A stretch of 47,432 bases of DNA from contig NZ_JAVHJU010000055.1 in the NCBI RefSeq assembly GCF_031082405.1, positions 1 to 47,432 of the forward strand. Direction: 5' to 3'. The notes beneath the pieces were generated by a model that saw only the letters and a program-made list of their open reading frames with translations, was not told the origin of the DNA and ran no database searches. Both the position numbers and the translations under genes were made by a program. Shown here in pieces: positions 17,639 through 25,211 of the stretch (position 1 is its first letter; the number at the start of each line of letters is the position of its first letter). This DNA is from Amycolatopsis sp. A133. Lineage in GTDB: Bacteria; Actinomycetota; Actinomycetes; Mycobacteriales; Pseudonocardiaceae.

Positions 17639-18685
17639 CTACTCGCTGGCGCGGGTCGGTGGCGTGTCGACGAGGTTCACCTTCTTGGTGATACGGACCG
17701 GCGCGTCGACCGGCCCGCGCCAGTGCCCGGCGACCGGCGTCAACCGCCGCAGCGTCCGTCCCGGGCCGTAGGCCTGGCGACGGATGAACGGCGCGACCGG
17801 AAACCGCACACTCACCGTCCGTCCCGACGGCTCACCACGATGAACTGATCGCGAAGGGGCCTTCCGGCTCACCGAGACCACTCTGACCGGCGAGGCGCTG
17901 TAGCCCGCCCGTTCGTCGCGGAGGCGCTGAGTCCGGGGGAGGCGCTCTTCGGTGGTTTCCGTCAGCGTGTTCGGCGTGCAGAAGATCCACCCGGCGTGGA
18001 CAGTCTGCAGCCATCCGATCGTCGTCTCGGCGGCGGCGATTTGGTCCGGCTGAATCTCCCGGCCATCCGGGTCGGGTTCCAGTGAGGCCGACGTCGCGCC
18101 CCACGGCATGTAGATTTCGTTGTCCCAGGTGAGTTCGGCGTTCTGCTGGTGGGCCGTCAGTTCGGCCTCGGCGGCGCTGGCTCCCATCGATCGGGCCAGC
18201 CGCTTGATCGCCGCGAAGTCGGTGACGCTCCAGAAGGTCACCCAGAGCCCGCCGGTGTCCGACGTAAGTAGCTCGGTTCCGCCCCAGGATACGGCGACGA
18301 TGTCGATGCGCTTGCCGTCCTCGCGGATGTACTCGGTCAGCGGCTCGGCGAACAGCATGAATCCCGTCGGTGCCGGGATGTCCTGCGGCTGGATGTCCCA
18401 GTGGTCTTTCAGGCTCGGTGCGGCTTGGCGGACCAGGCGGGTGATGTCGGTGGTCACGTAGAACAGCTGCGCCTGGCCGAGCCGCTGGTGCTCGTCCTCC
18501 AGCAGGAGCCGCGCGCCGAGGTCCGGCCTCACCACGGGACGCAGCGTCCCGCGTTGGCGGCGCAGCGCCTCTGCCGTGAACAGGTGAGCGGGCGGACTCA
18601 GGAGGTAATCGGCCAGGTGCTCGCGCAGCGCGGGCAGCTGCCGCGGCGGCGGGGGCGACCAGCTGGGTGATTCCGGGACGTTCAT
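17639..18685 (-). CDS. Hypothetical protein of actinobacterial plasmids
   Basis: Protein of 348 residues on the minus strand. The central part alternates strands and helices (LFYVTTDITRLVRQAAPSL, GFMLFAEPLTEYIREDGKRIDIVAVSWG, GLWVTFWSVTDFAAIKRLARSM). The C-terminus is basic and ends with RRQAYGPGRTLRRLTPVAGHWRG followed by KKVNLVDT, a pattern I associate with uncharacterised actinomycete replication- or plasmid-linked proteins. No catalytic motif is evident. It is transcribed divergently from the methylase-like gene, sharing a 98-base upstream region. Confidence 0.65.
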   Translation of the reverse strand: MNVPESPSWSPPPPRQLPALREHLADYLLSPPAHLFTAEALRRQRGTLRPVVRPDLGARLLLEDEHQRLGQAQLFYVTTDITRLVRQAAPSLKDHWDIQPQDIPAPTGFMLFAEPLTEYIREDGKRIDIVAVSWGGTELLTSDTGGLWVTFWSVTDFAAIKRLARSMGASAAEAELTAHQQNAELTWDNEIYMPWGATSASLEPDPDGREIQPDQIAAAETTIGWLQTVHAGWIFCTPNTLTETTEERLPRTQRLRDERAGYSASPVRVVSVSRKAPSRSVHRGEPSGRTVSVRFPVAPFIRRQAYGPGRTLRRLTPVAGHWRGPVDAPVRITKKVNLVDTPPTRASE

Positions 18686-18714
18686 GTAGCTGCAGCTCCT
18701 CGTGAAAACATTGT

Positions 18715-18756
18715 GTACTCAGTTCTCTTGGTTTACGGTAAGCAAACCTTGAGTAC
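18715..18756. promoter_or_regulatory. Dyad in a divergent promoter region
   Basis: GTACTCA at 18715-18721 is inverted as TGAGTAC at 18750-18756, with an inner GGTTT at 18730-18734 / AAACC at 18744-18748. It lies between two divergent genes and could be an operator controlling both. The arms are short and not concentric, so it is tentative. Confidence 0.35.
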
Positions 18757-18783
18757 TAAGTCAACAATGATTGAGGGCTCGAC

Positions 18784-19653
18784 ATGAACGAGTGCAAGCA
18801 CCGTGCCAGTCAGGAATCAGCGAGCAACCCGATCAACGCCGAGGCTCACGCCCTGACCCTCGCCGTCGAGGTCGCCTCCGCCTGGCACCGAGGAGGCGGC
18901 TCCGCCCGGCCTGAGATCCCGTTGGGAATCGTGGCGACCATCGCGGCCGCCGGGCTGCTGGTCGAGCGAACCGCCGACGTGGCCGAGGGAATGAAGTCCG
19001 CCTCGCCCGACGGCTTCGTCGACATCGCCCGCAGCGTGTGGGCTGTGACCTTCAGCCGCCGCCCGGACCTGGCGATGTCGGTGTATCCGCTGCCCGGATG
19101 GCTCTCCGCCGACGCTCATGAGGCACCGCTGAAGCAGATCAAGGCGACCGCCGATGCCGCGTTGCGCGCAGGTCTGCTCGAGTCGACCGCCACCGAGCGT
19201 CGCTTCGACTGCGACGTGCTCGGACCGCTTGTCGGCGCACTGCGGTCCCGGACGGCGATGAAGGTCAACGCACAGATATACACCCCGGGTGACATTGCGT
19301 GCGCGTTGACGGCGGTCGCACTCGACGATCTCGAGCCCGGTCGTTCGTTCTGCGACGACGCCGTCGGCACCGGCGGGCTCTTCCGAGCGGCCGCGTGCGT
19401 CGTCCGCAGCCGTGGCCTCGACCCGGCCGACATGTCATGGTTCGGGGCCGACGTCGACGCTCTCGCGATCGCAGCGGCCGCCGTCAACGGCCTGATCTGG
19501 GGCCTCGGCCCGCGTGTTTACCTGTACGTCGGCGACATCCTCGTGCACCCGCACTGGGCAGACGACGCTCGTGCCCGGCAAGCCGGGTTCCTTGACGAAA
19601 TTGACAGCCTGAGCAAGGGAATCAAGGTGCTTGACTTCCTCAAGAAGCTCTGA
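18784..19653 (+). CDS. N6-adenine methylase-like protein lacking NPPY
   Basis: Protein of 289 residues. The C-terminal half resembles the SAM-binding core of HsdM-type N6-adenine DNA methyltransferases. QIYTPGDIACALTA is the typical helix before motif I, CDDAVGTGGLFR at 190-201 stands for motif I (usually DPACGTGGFL), and WFGADVDALAIAAAAVNG is the acidic-loop region. VGDIL follows, but the catalytic NPPY/F motif that should come next is absent and the chain ends 35 residues later. The N-terminal 140 residues are helical. I infer a non-catalytic SAM-binding protein or a truncated methylase. Start ATG 18784 has GAGGG six bases upstream. Confidence 0.6.
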   Translation: MNECKHRASQESASNPINAEAHALTLAVEVASAWHRGGGSARPEIPLGIVATIAAAGLLVERTADVAEGMKSASPDGFVDIARSVWAVTFSRRPDLAMSVYPLPGWLSADAHEAPLKQIKATADAALRAGLLESTATERRFDCDVLGPLVGALRSRTAMKVNAQIYTPGDIACALTAVALDDLEPGRSFCDDAVGTGGLFRAAACVVRSRGLDPADMSWFGADVDALAIAAAAVNGLIWGLGPRVYLYVGDILVHPHWADDARARQAGFLDEIDSLSKGIKVLDFLKKL

Positions 19654-19726
19654 CCGGCCGAGTCGGGCCGACGCGCCGCGAGGCCGAATACCGCGACGAC
19701 CTGCTCTTCCCTGCTAACTTCCCGGC

Positions 19727-20011
19727 GTGGAACACGTCGAGCGGCAGATCACGGACGGCCCGGCTGCCCCGGTCGGCGCGACCCTCCGCTACGCCGACAT
19801 GGTGGAAATCGGCACCTGGTTCAACGTCAGCCACCGCGCCGTGGCGAACTGGCGCTCCCGCTACGCGGACTCGCACCCATTCCCGGAACCGGATGTGGTC
19901 ATCGGTCGCACGCCCGGCTGGTCTCCCGACCGCCGGAATGAGATCGAGAGGTGGGCTGCAGGTCGGCCGGGCCAAGGCGCCGGCGGCGGTCGTCCACGTA
20001 AGGCGGATTGA
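19727..20011 (+). CDS. Small helix-turn-helix DNA-binding protein
   Basis: Protein of 94 residues starting with GTG. The segment YADMVEIGTWFNVSHRAVANW is a helix-turn-helix of the AlpA/MerR-like type. It is followed by the wing-like FPEPDVVIGRTPGWSPDRRNEIERWA and a Gly/Arg-rich tail (GQGAGGGRPRK) suited to DNA contact. Such proteins act as excisionase-like or transcriptional regulators in mobile elements. It may control the neighbouring methylase-like gene. Confidence 0.6.
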   Translation: MEHVERQITDGPAAPVGATLRYADMVEIGTWFNVSHRAVANWRSRYADSHPFPEPDVVIGRTPGWSPDRRNEIERWAAGRPGQGAGGGRPRKAD

Positions 20012-20384
20012 TCAGCTCTGCCGGTCACTCCGAGACCACCACGTGTACTGGGCTCATCATCAGTCGTTGCCCGCTGGTCTCCACTTCCGTGTCAGGGAAG
20101 TGCGGAACATGGTTCGACCATGTAAGAAACCTAATAGCGCAGTTCGCAGGTTCTGGTTACTCCCCGGAGGGGCGGCATCAGCGTTATTGGTTCGGGTTGT
20201 CGTCGCCGAGTGATCGCCGGACGAATTCAGCGTGGGCTGTGCAGCGCATGATCATGTCGATGGGGTATCCGGCGATCTGGTGGCGACTCGACTGCATCAG
20301 CCGGAGGGTAGTAGGTTCGAGTCCACGCTGAGTTGATGTCAGTGCGTTTCCATGGATTTGTCCTCTCGTATACGGTCCGGGTCC
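20012..20384. other. Non-coding stretch
   Basis: 373 bases without a convincing gene. Several short frames are open on both strands but none shows the third-position G/C preference of the neighbours. It contains the inverted repeat at 20224-20334. Confidence 0.5.
20224..20334. repeat. 12-bp inverted repeat with T-loop-like sequence
   Basis: AATTCAGCGTGG at 20224-20235 pairs with CCACGCTGAGTT at 20323-20334 with one G-T wobble. Just before the right arm is GGTTCGAGTCC, which looks like a tRNA T-arm. The T-stem does not pair and the spacing is too long for a tRNA, so this may be a decayed tRNA, an attachment-site relic, or chance. Confidence 0.3.
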
Positions 20385-21368
20385 CTAGCTGAAGCGCGCG
20401 CCGATCGTCCGTCCGTCGCCCGGACGTGCGTAGCGCGAACGTCCAAGGTCGGCGGTGACGAAACACCGGATGATGAACCGGTCGCTGCCGTCGAACCTGG
20501 GGCTGAACGACGACCTCCCGTGCAGCGCGCGGCGGTTGTCGATTACGAGCAGATCTCCGGCGGCTAGAACATGCTGCCGGCGTTCGCGCTGGTAAATCTC
20601 CACCACCGAGCGGAAGGCCCTTCTGGCTGCCTTGTCCGTCGACGTCATCAAGTCCTGGTCGAAGACGACGAACGGGTCTTCGGGAGTACCGTGGAGGACC
20701 GGGATCGGTCCGCGCACGTCGCCGTCCAAGAATGTGTGACCGCCCAGCCGGAAGGATTCGTCCACTCCGGTCGTCCACAGGGGCTTCCAGAGCACCGGTT
20801 CGTCGACATGCCGCGCGATCTGACGTGCCGTCAGGGTAAAGGTCCGGGCATCGGGGTCGCCACGGATGCAGCCGAGCATGAGAAAGTCTGGGCGAAGAGC
20901 GCTGAACGCCTGTTCGGTGTGGACTTCGAGTTCGGCGCGGGAACCGAGGCTCGTCTGGCGGTGGGCCGCGGCCCGCGCTGGGACCATATCCTGGAACAGG
21001 CGCCCGTCGCCCTCAGCTTCGTAGGCGACGAGATTGCCCAAAGTCTCGCCGAAGATCGCCTGAATACGCGCGAGACGAGTTCGCTCGCCGATGTGCTGGG
21101 TGTTGTCGGACGGTGTTCCCGGCACATCGCCGACGGGCAGCCCCCTCAAGAGCAGGGTACCGGAAGGGCTGCTCCACCTGGCGAAGTCGGCAAGTGCCCG
21201 TTTCACCCGTTGCGGGAGATCGCCGACGGCGTCCCGCGCCGTCCGGCAGTACTCTTCGGCATACCTGGGCTCGTGGGGCTCCAGCGCGCTCGTCAAGGCT
21301 ACGAGCTGGTGCCTATCTTGGGCCGTCAGCTGCAGAATGGCGTGGCCGTTGGCCGGAGAGTCCGTCAT
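20385..21368 (-). CDS. AsnO/VioC-type 2-oxoglutarate Fe(II) dioxygenase
   Basis: Non-haem iron enzyme of 327 residues in the TauD/TfdA clavaminate-synthase-like group that beta-hydroxylates free or peptide-bound amino acids such as Asn, Arg or enduracididine. The facial triad is visible: H150 and E152 in ELEVHTEQAF, and H283 in RALHGRSSF. Arg residues near 297-301 (GSDRFIIR) would bind 2-oxoglutarate. Q-D-M-V-P and RPDFLMLGCIRGDPDA also match this group. I chose ATG 21368 rather than the upstream GTG 21413, which has no ribosome binding site. No NRPS gene is nearby, so the substrate is unknown. It is divergent from the STAND gene at 21501. Confidence 0.8.
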   Translation of the reverse strand: MTDSPANGHAILQLTAQDRHQLVALTSALEPHEPRYAEEYCRTARDAVGDLPQRVKRALADFARWSSPSGTLLLRGLPVGDVPGTPSDNTQHIGERTRLARIQAIFGETLGNLVAYEAEGDGRLFQDMVPARAAAHRQTSLGSRAELEVHTEQAFSALRPDFLMLGCIRGDPDARTFTLTARQIARHVDEPVLWKPLWTTGVDESFRLGGHTFLDGDVRGPIPVLHGTPEDPFVVFDQDLMTSTDKAARRAFRSVVEIYQRERRQHVLAAGDLLVIDNRRALHGRSSFSPRFDGSDRFIIRCFVTADLGRSRYARPGDGRTIGARFS

Positions 21369-21500
21369 GATGCGTGCCCTTCGTGCGTTGGCGCGATGGA
21401 GCAACGAGATCACTGTGCAACTGCAGCGGAGCTCGGATCCTGGAGGACGCTGGGATAATCTGGAGATGCCTCGATTGCGGCTCGCTGGTCGGAGGGGTTC

Positions 21501-23786
21501 GTGTCGGACGAGACGGTGACGCGCGAGGACGTCGCGCGGGAGCTGACCGGGGCTCGCGTCCGGGCCAAGAAGGGTCGTCGCGCGGCGACGAGCGTGAAGG
21601 CGTTGGCCGTCCGGGCGAACATCTCGGAGTCGAGCCTGTATGCCTACTTCAAGGGCACGACGTTGCCGTCGGCGGAGGTGCTCGAGCGAGTGCTCCGTGC
21701 ACTTGGCGTCGAGGGGGCAGAATTAGGGCGGATCTGTACGCTGCGTGACCGAGTCGATGTGACGCAGCGGGTCGGATCGACGCAGCCGCTGGGCAACACT
21801 GGAGCCAGACAGCCTCGCGAGTTACGCGCCAGCTCGCGCCGGTTCGTCGGTCGGCGAGCAGAGCTTGAGTGGTTGGAACGCTCGTTGGGCCGTTCGGACG
21901 AGTGTCCGCGGGTAGTGGTGCTAAGTGGAATGGCTGGAGTCGGCAAGACGACCTTGGCGCTGCATTGGTCGCGGGGAGTCGCCGTGGACTTCCCGGATGG
22001 GCAGCTGTACGCAAATCTCCGGGGCTTCGATCGCGAGTCGCCGGCGGAACCCGAGCGGATCTTGGAAGACTTTCTCAGGAGCCTGGGCGTCGCACCATCC
22101 GCGTTGCCATCCGGGCGGGAAGCGAAAAGCTCGCTGTTCAGAACCGTTGTCGCAGCTCGGCGCATGATCGTTTTCCTGGACAATGCGAGATCGGCCGGCC
22201 AGGTCCGGCCTCTGCTGTCGGGTTCCGAGGAGTGCCTGACGGTGGTGACAAGCCGTGACCGGCTCGACGGGTTGGTCGTACACGACGGCGCGCACCAGCT
22301 CACGCTGGACCTGATGCCGCAAGATGATGCGCGACGCCTGATCGGAAGATACGTCGGCGACGGGCGCGCTCAGGCGGACCGCGACGCAGTGGACAACCTC
22401 GTCGAGCTCTGCGGACGGTTGCCCCTGGCACTCGGGATCGTCGCTGCGGGTGCTGCGCGCCGCCCGGCGGTCGGCTTGAGGGACCTTGTCGATGAGCTCC
22501 GGGGCGCCGGCGGTCGGCTGGACCTACTCGGCTCGTGGGACGCCGAACTCGACTTGCGCACGGTGTTCAACTGGTCCTGTGCCGCGTTGCCGGGCGAGGC
22601 AGCCGAGTTGTTCACGCTCTTCGGCGTACACCCTGGCCCCGACCTGGAACAGCGTGCCTGCGGCGCGTTGCTGAATCGAGAGCGGATTCCGCGAGCCGCG
22701 CTCGGGTCGCTCGTCGCCGCGAACCTGATCACCGAGAGCGGCGTCGGGCGGTACCGCATCCACGATCTTCTGCATGAGTACGCGCGGGAGCGCGTGGCCA
22801 CGCTGACAGCCGGCGTACGCGACCAGGCCGTCAGTCGGTTGGTCGAACACTACGTTCGTGCCGTTGCTCTCGCGGGCGAGTGTTTGGAGCGGCACCAGGG
22901 CAGCCGCAAGGATCGCGTGCCCAACAGCCTCCTGCCACCACTGGACACCTATCAGGACGCGATGGACTGGCTCGAAGCGGAGTTCTTGACCGTCCGATCG
23001 CTCATCGAACAGCTGGCATCGACGTCGTTCGCGCCGCAAGCGTGGCAGATGGCTCGTGACTGCAATGTTTTCGTTCGGCGTACGGGTCGGCGCGGCGAGC
23101 GACTCGCCATCCACCGGGCCGCGGTGACAGCCGCGGCGTACATGGGAGACAAACGTGCGTCTGCGAGGTCGACACGTCATCTCGCCGAAGCCATGTCGCG
23201 TCTCGGGCGGCAGGAGGAAGCCGCTGAGCTGCTGGCAACTGCGCTCAGCACGTCGGAAGGGGAAGCTGATCGCGCCAGCGTTCTCGCCACCCGTCTGTCG
23301 TTCAGCCGGGTCTTCGAAGCTGCCGGCCGGTACCCCGATGCATTGGAGCATGCGGACGCTGCGCTGACCATGGCCGAGCAGGACGGCGACGCTCGGACGT
23401 TCGCGGATGCCGCGACCTCGGCGGGCAGGATTCTGGGACTTCTCGGCCGTCATGAACAGTCCTTGGAGCTGAGCCTTCGTGCACTGGCGGAGTACCGGCG
23501 GCGGGGGCACATTGAGGGGCAGGCCGACGTGTTGAAGGGCATCGGCGATGCCGAGCACGCGCTGGGCCGACCGGCCGAGGCCATCGCACGGTATCGGGAG
23601 TCGCTGGAGCTCGATCGCCGGCTCGGGGACCGGTACTGGGAGGCGAACGCCCTGAATCGGCTCGCGGACGTGTACGAGAGCCGCGGCGAGACACAGCGGG
23701 CGCTCGATTGCCGTTCGGAGTCGCTGTCGCTGCTCAGGTCACTTCACCACCCCGATGCCGAGAAAGTTGCCGCGAAGCTCATTTGA
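21501..23786 (+). CDS. HTH-NB-ARC-TPR STAND protein
   Basis: Signal-transduction ATPase of 761 residues. An XRE-like HTH at residues 30-72 (VKALAVRANISESSLYAYFKGTTLPS) is followed by RFVGR at 114-118, Walker A LSGMAGVGKTT at 141-151, Walker B MIVFLDNA near 228, GRLPLAL and the MHD-like YRIHDLLHEYA. The last 300 residues are tetratricopeptide repeats (ALEHADAALTMAEQDGD, EAIARYRESLELDRRLGD). This is the architecture of actinomycete AfsR-related regulators and of some defence STAND proteins. The GTG start is supported by the HTH position. Its end overlaps the opposing glycosyltransferase by 8 bases. Confidence 0.9.
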   Translation: MSDETVTREDVARELTGARVRAKKGRRAATSVKALAVRANISESSLYAYFKGTTLPSAEVLERVLRALGVEGAELGRICTLRDRVDVTQRVGSTQPLGNTGARQPRELRASSRRFVGRRAELEWLERSLGRSDECPRVVVLSGMAGVGKTTLALHWSRGVAVDFPDGQLYANLRGFDRESPAEPERILEDFLRSLGVAPSALPSGREAKSSLFRTVVAARRMIVFLDNARSAGQVRPLLSGSEECLTVVTSRDRLDGLVVHDGAHQLTLDLMPQDDARRLIGRYVGDGRAQADRDAVDNLVELCGRLPLALGIVAAGAARRPAVGLRDLVDELRGAGGRLDLLGSWDAELDLRTVFNWSCAALPGEAAELFTLFGVHPGPDLEQRACGALLNRERIPRAALGSLVAANLITESGVGRYRIHDLLHEYARERVATLTAGVRDQAVSRLVEHYVRAVALAGECLERHQGSRKDRVPNSLLPPLDTYQDAMDWLEAEFLTVRSLIEQLASTSFAPQAWQMARDCNVFVRRTGRRGERLAIHRAAVTAAAYMGDKRASARSTRHLAEAMSRLGRQEEAAELLATALSTSEGEADRASVLATRLSFSRVFEAAGRYPDALEHADAALTMAEQDGDARTFADAATSAGRILGLLGRHEQSLELSLRALAEYRRRGHIEGQADVLKGIGDAEHALGRPAEAIARYRESLELDRRLGDRYWEANALNRLADVYESRGETQRALDCRSESLSLLRSLHHPDAEKVAAKLI

Positions 23787-25014
23787 CGTCGTCCGCCGCA
23801 TCCAAGACCGCCCGAGCGGTCATTTTCCAAGTGCGTTCGCGGGCGAGCAAAGCCGCAGCTCGCTGCGAGGTGGCGAACGCGGCCGCACGGTCCGAGAGCA
23901 CGCGTGCGATGTGGTGTCCCCAGAGGGCTGTGTCGTCCTGCGTGAGCCGGACCGGAACCACGAGCCGGCTCACGAGCTCTTCAGGCAGCACCTCCTCAAG
24001 GAGCTTGCCCAGGCCACTGCGGTCGCTGACCAGCACGGGAATACCTGCGGCGATCGCTTCGGCTCCCACGAGTCCGAAGCCTTCTTCCTGCGGGGGCATC
24101 ACCAGCAGGCTGGCGCGGAGGATGTCCGCCTGCACCAGATCGGGTAGCTCGGTGTAGTTCCGGACGGTGACGCGAAGGCCAGGGCGACTGGCCCAAGCTA
24201 CGACGGCTTCGCGGAGTTCGGCCCCTTCGTTCTCGGGGGCTCCGCGCACCAGCAGTTCGACTTCACGTTCGACGAGGCCGCAGGTGCCGATCGCGTGGCT
24301 CACCGCTCGCGCCGCAAGCATCAGCCCCTTGACTTCGGCGTCTTCCATCCGGCCCAGCACCAGGATCTGCGGAATGCCGCCCCGCGGCCCGGCGGCGGTC
24401 GTCGCCGGTCGGTCGAACCCCGGATCAACGCGCAGCGGGACCGGCGTATCCGGGAAGTCCGTGAGATCTCGGACCGCGTAGTCGTGGAGTGCCGGTCCGA
24501 CGGCGATGATGCGCTTCGCGTCGCGGCCGAGTTGAAGCTCCTCCTGTGTCCGCTGGGCAGCGCGGATCGCAGCGTCGCGAGGTCGGTTCGGTTTGTACCA
24601 TTCGATCTGGTCGGGCTGCATGTGGACGAAGTGCAGCCGAGCAGCGCGCGCGAAGTGGTCCTCGGCGAGGGCTTGAGCCGACGGACCGGTGATGCGCCCG
24701 TGGCCGATGATCACGTCCGGCTCGACACCGGCCGGGAGCATTGGTCTGCGGCTCAGGGCTTCACGAGCGGAACCGCCGATGACACGGACGGCGGTCACCA
24801 GGTGGACACGCCGCCTCGCCGCGTCCTCGCGCTCGGCTTCGGTCGCGGCCGGCACCAGGCAGTATACGGAGGCGCCGGTGGCGGCCATCGCCGAGCACAG
24901 GTGGCGGTTGAAGGTGCTGATGCCCCCTCGGGCGGGAAACCACTCGTCAGCGACGGCAAGGACCGTGCGATCTGGTCTGCCAGGAAGCGGCATGCTGAGC
25001 TGGACTTCATTCAT
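23779..25014 (-). CDS. GT4-family glycosyltransferase
   Basis: Retaining glycosyltransferase of 411 residues with a GT-B fold. The N-terminal domain starts VLAVADEWFPARGGISTFNRHL, the usual GT4 donor/acceptor loop with GGI. Residues around HFVHMQPDQIEWYKP and KRIIAVGPALHDY form the linker. The C-terminal domain has QILVLGRMEDAEVKG and the nucleotide-sugar motif PPQEEGFGLVGAEAIAAGIPVLVSD with the EGFGL..E glutamates. ATG 25014 is chosen because the 56 residues upstream in frame are Arg/Pro-rich and unlike a GT. It sits between two STAND genes, converging on one and diverging from the other. The sugar and target are unknown. Confidence 0.85.
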   Translation of the reverse strand: MNEVQLSMPLPGRPDRTVLAVADEWFPARGGISTFNRHLCSAMAATGASVYCLVPAATEAEREDAARRRVHLVTAVRVIGGSAREALSRRPMLPAGVEPDVIIGHGRITGPSAQALAEDHFARAARLHFVHMQPDQIEWYKPNRPRDAAIRAAQRTQEELQLGRDAKRIIAVGPALHDYAVRDLTDFPDTPVPLRVDPGFDRPATTAAGPRGGIPQILVLGRMEDAEVKGLMLAARAVSHAIGTCGLVEREVELLVRGAPENEGAELREAVVAWASRPGLRVTVRNYTELPDLVQADILRASLLVMPPQEEGFGLVGAEAIAAGIPVLVSDRSGLGKLLEEVLPEELVSRLVVPVRLTQDDTALWGHHIARVLSDRAAAFATSQRAAALLARERTWKMTARAVLDAADDVK

Positions 25015-25211
25015 GGAGGCAACGGTGGCGGTTCGCACGATGTCCGGCGATGCTCGTCCGTCGGGCCGTACCGCCGGACAAGCCTTCGCAGGGGCCCGAC
25101 CACACGGTCCGCCCGTTCCACGTCCGGACAACTCGTCCGGCGGCGGACGCCGATCCGGTCGGCTGCTCCGGTTACGCTTCACCTCCGTACTTGTCAGCCG
25201 GAGGTTGACCG

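Noticed and set aside
3227..20260. Shared ATGATCATGTCGA near 3230 and 20248 as an att pair
   Set aside because: Only 13 bases match; chance matches of this size are expected in a window this long.
20224..20334. A real tRNA gene
   Set aside because: T-stem does not pair, the length is 111 bases and no D- or anticodon arm can be folded.
20571..21458. 295-residue open frame on the plus strand
   Set aside because: Antisense to the 2OG dioxygenase, whose HxE...H triad is intact on the minus strand.
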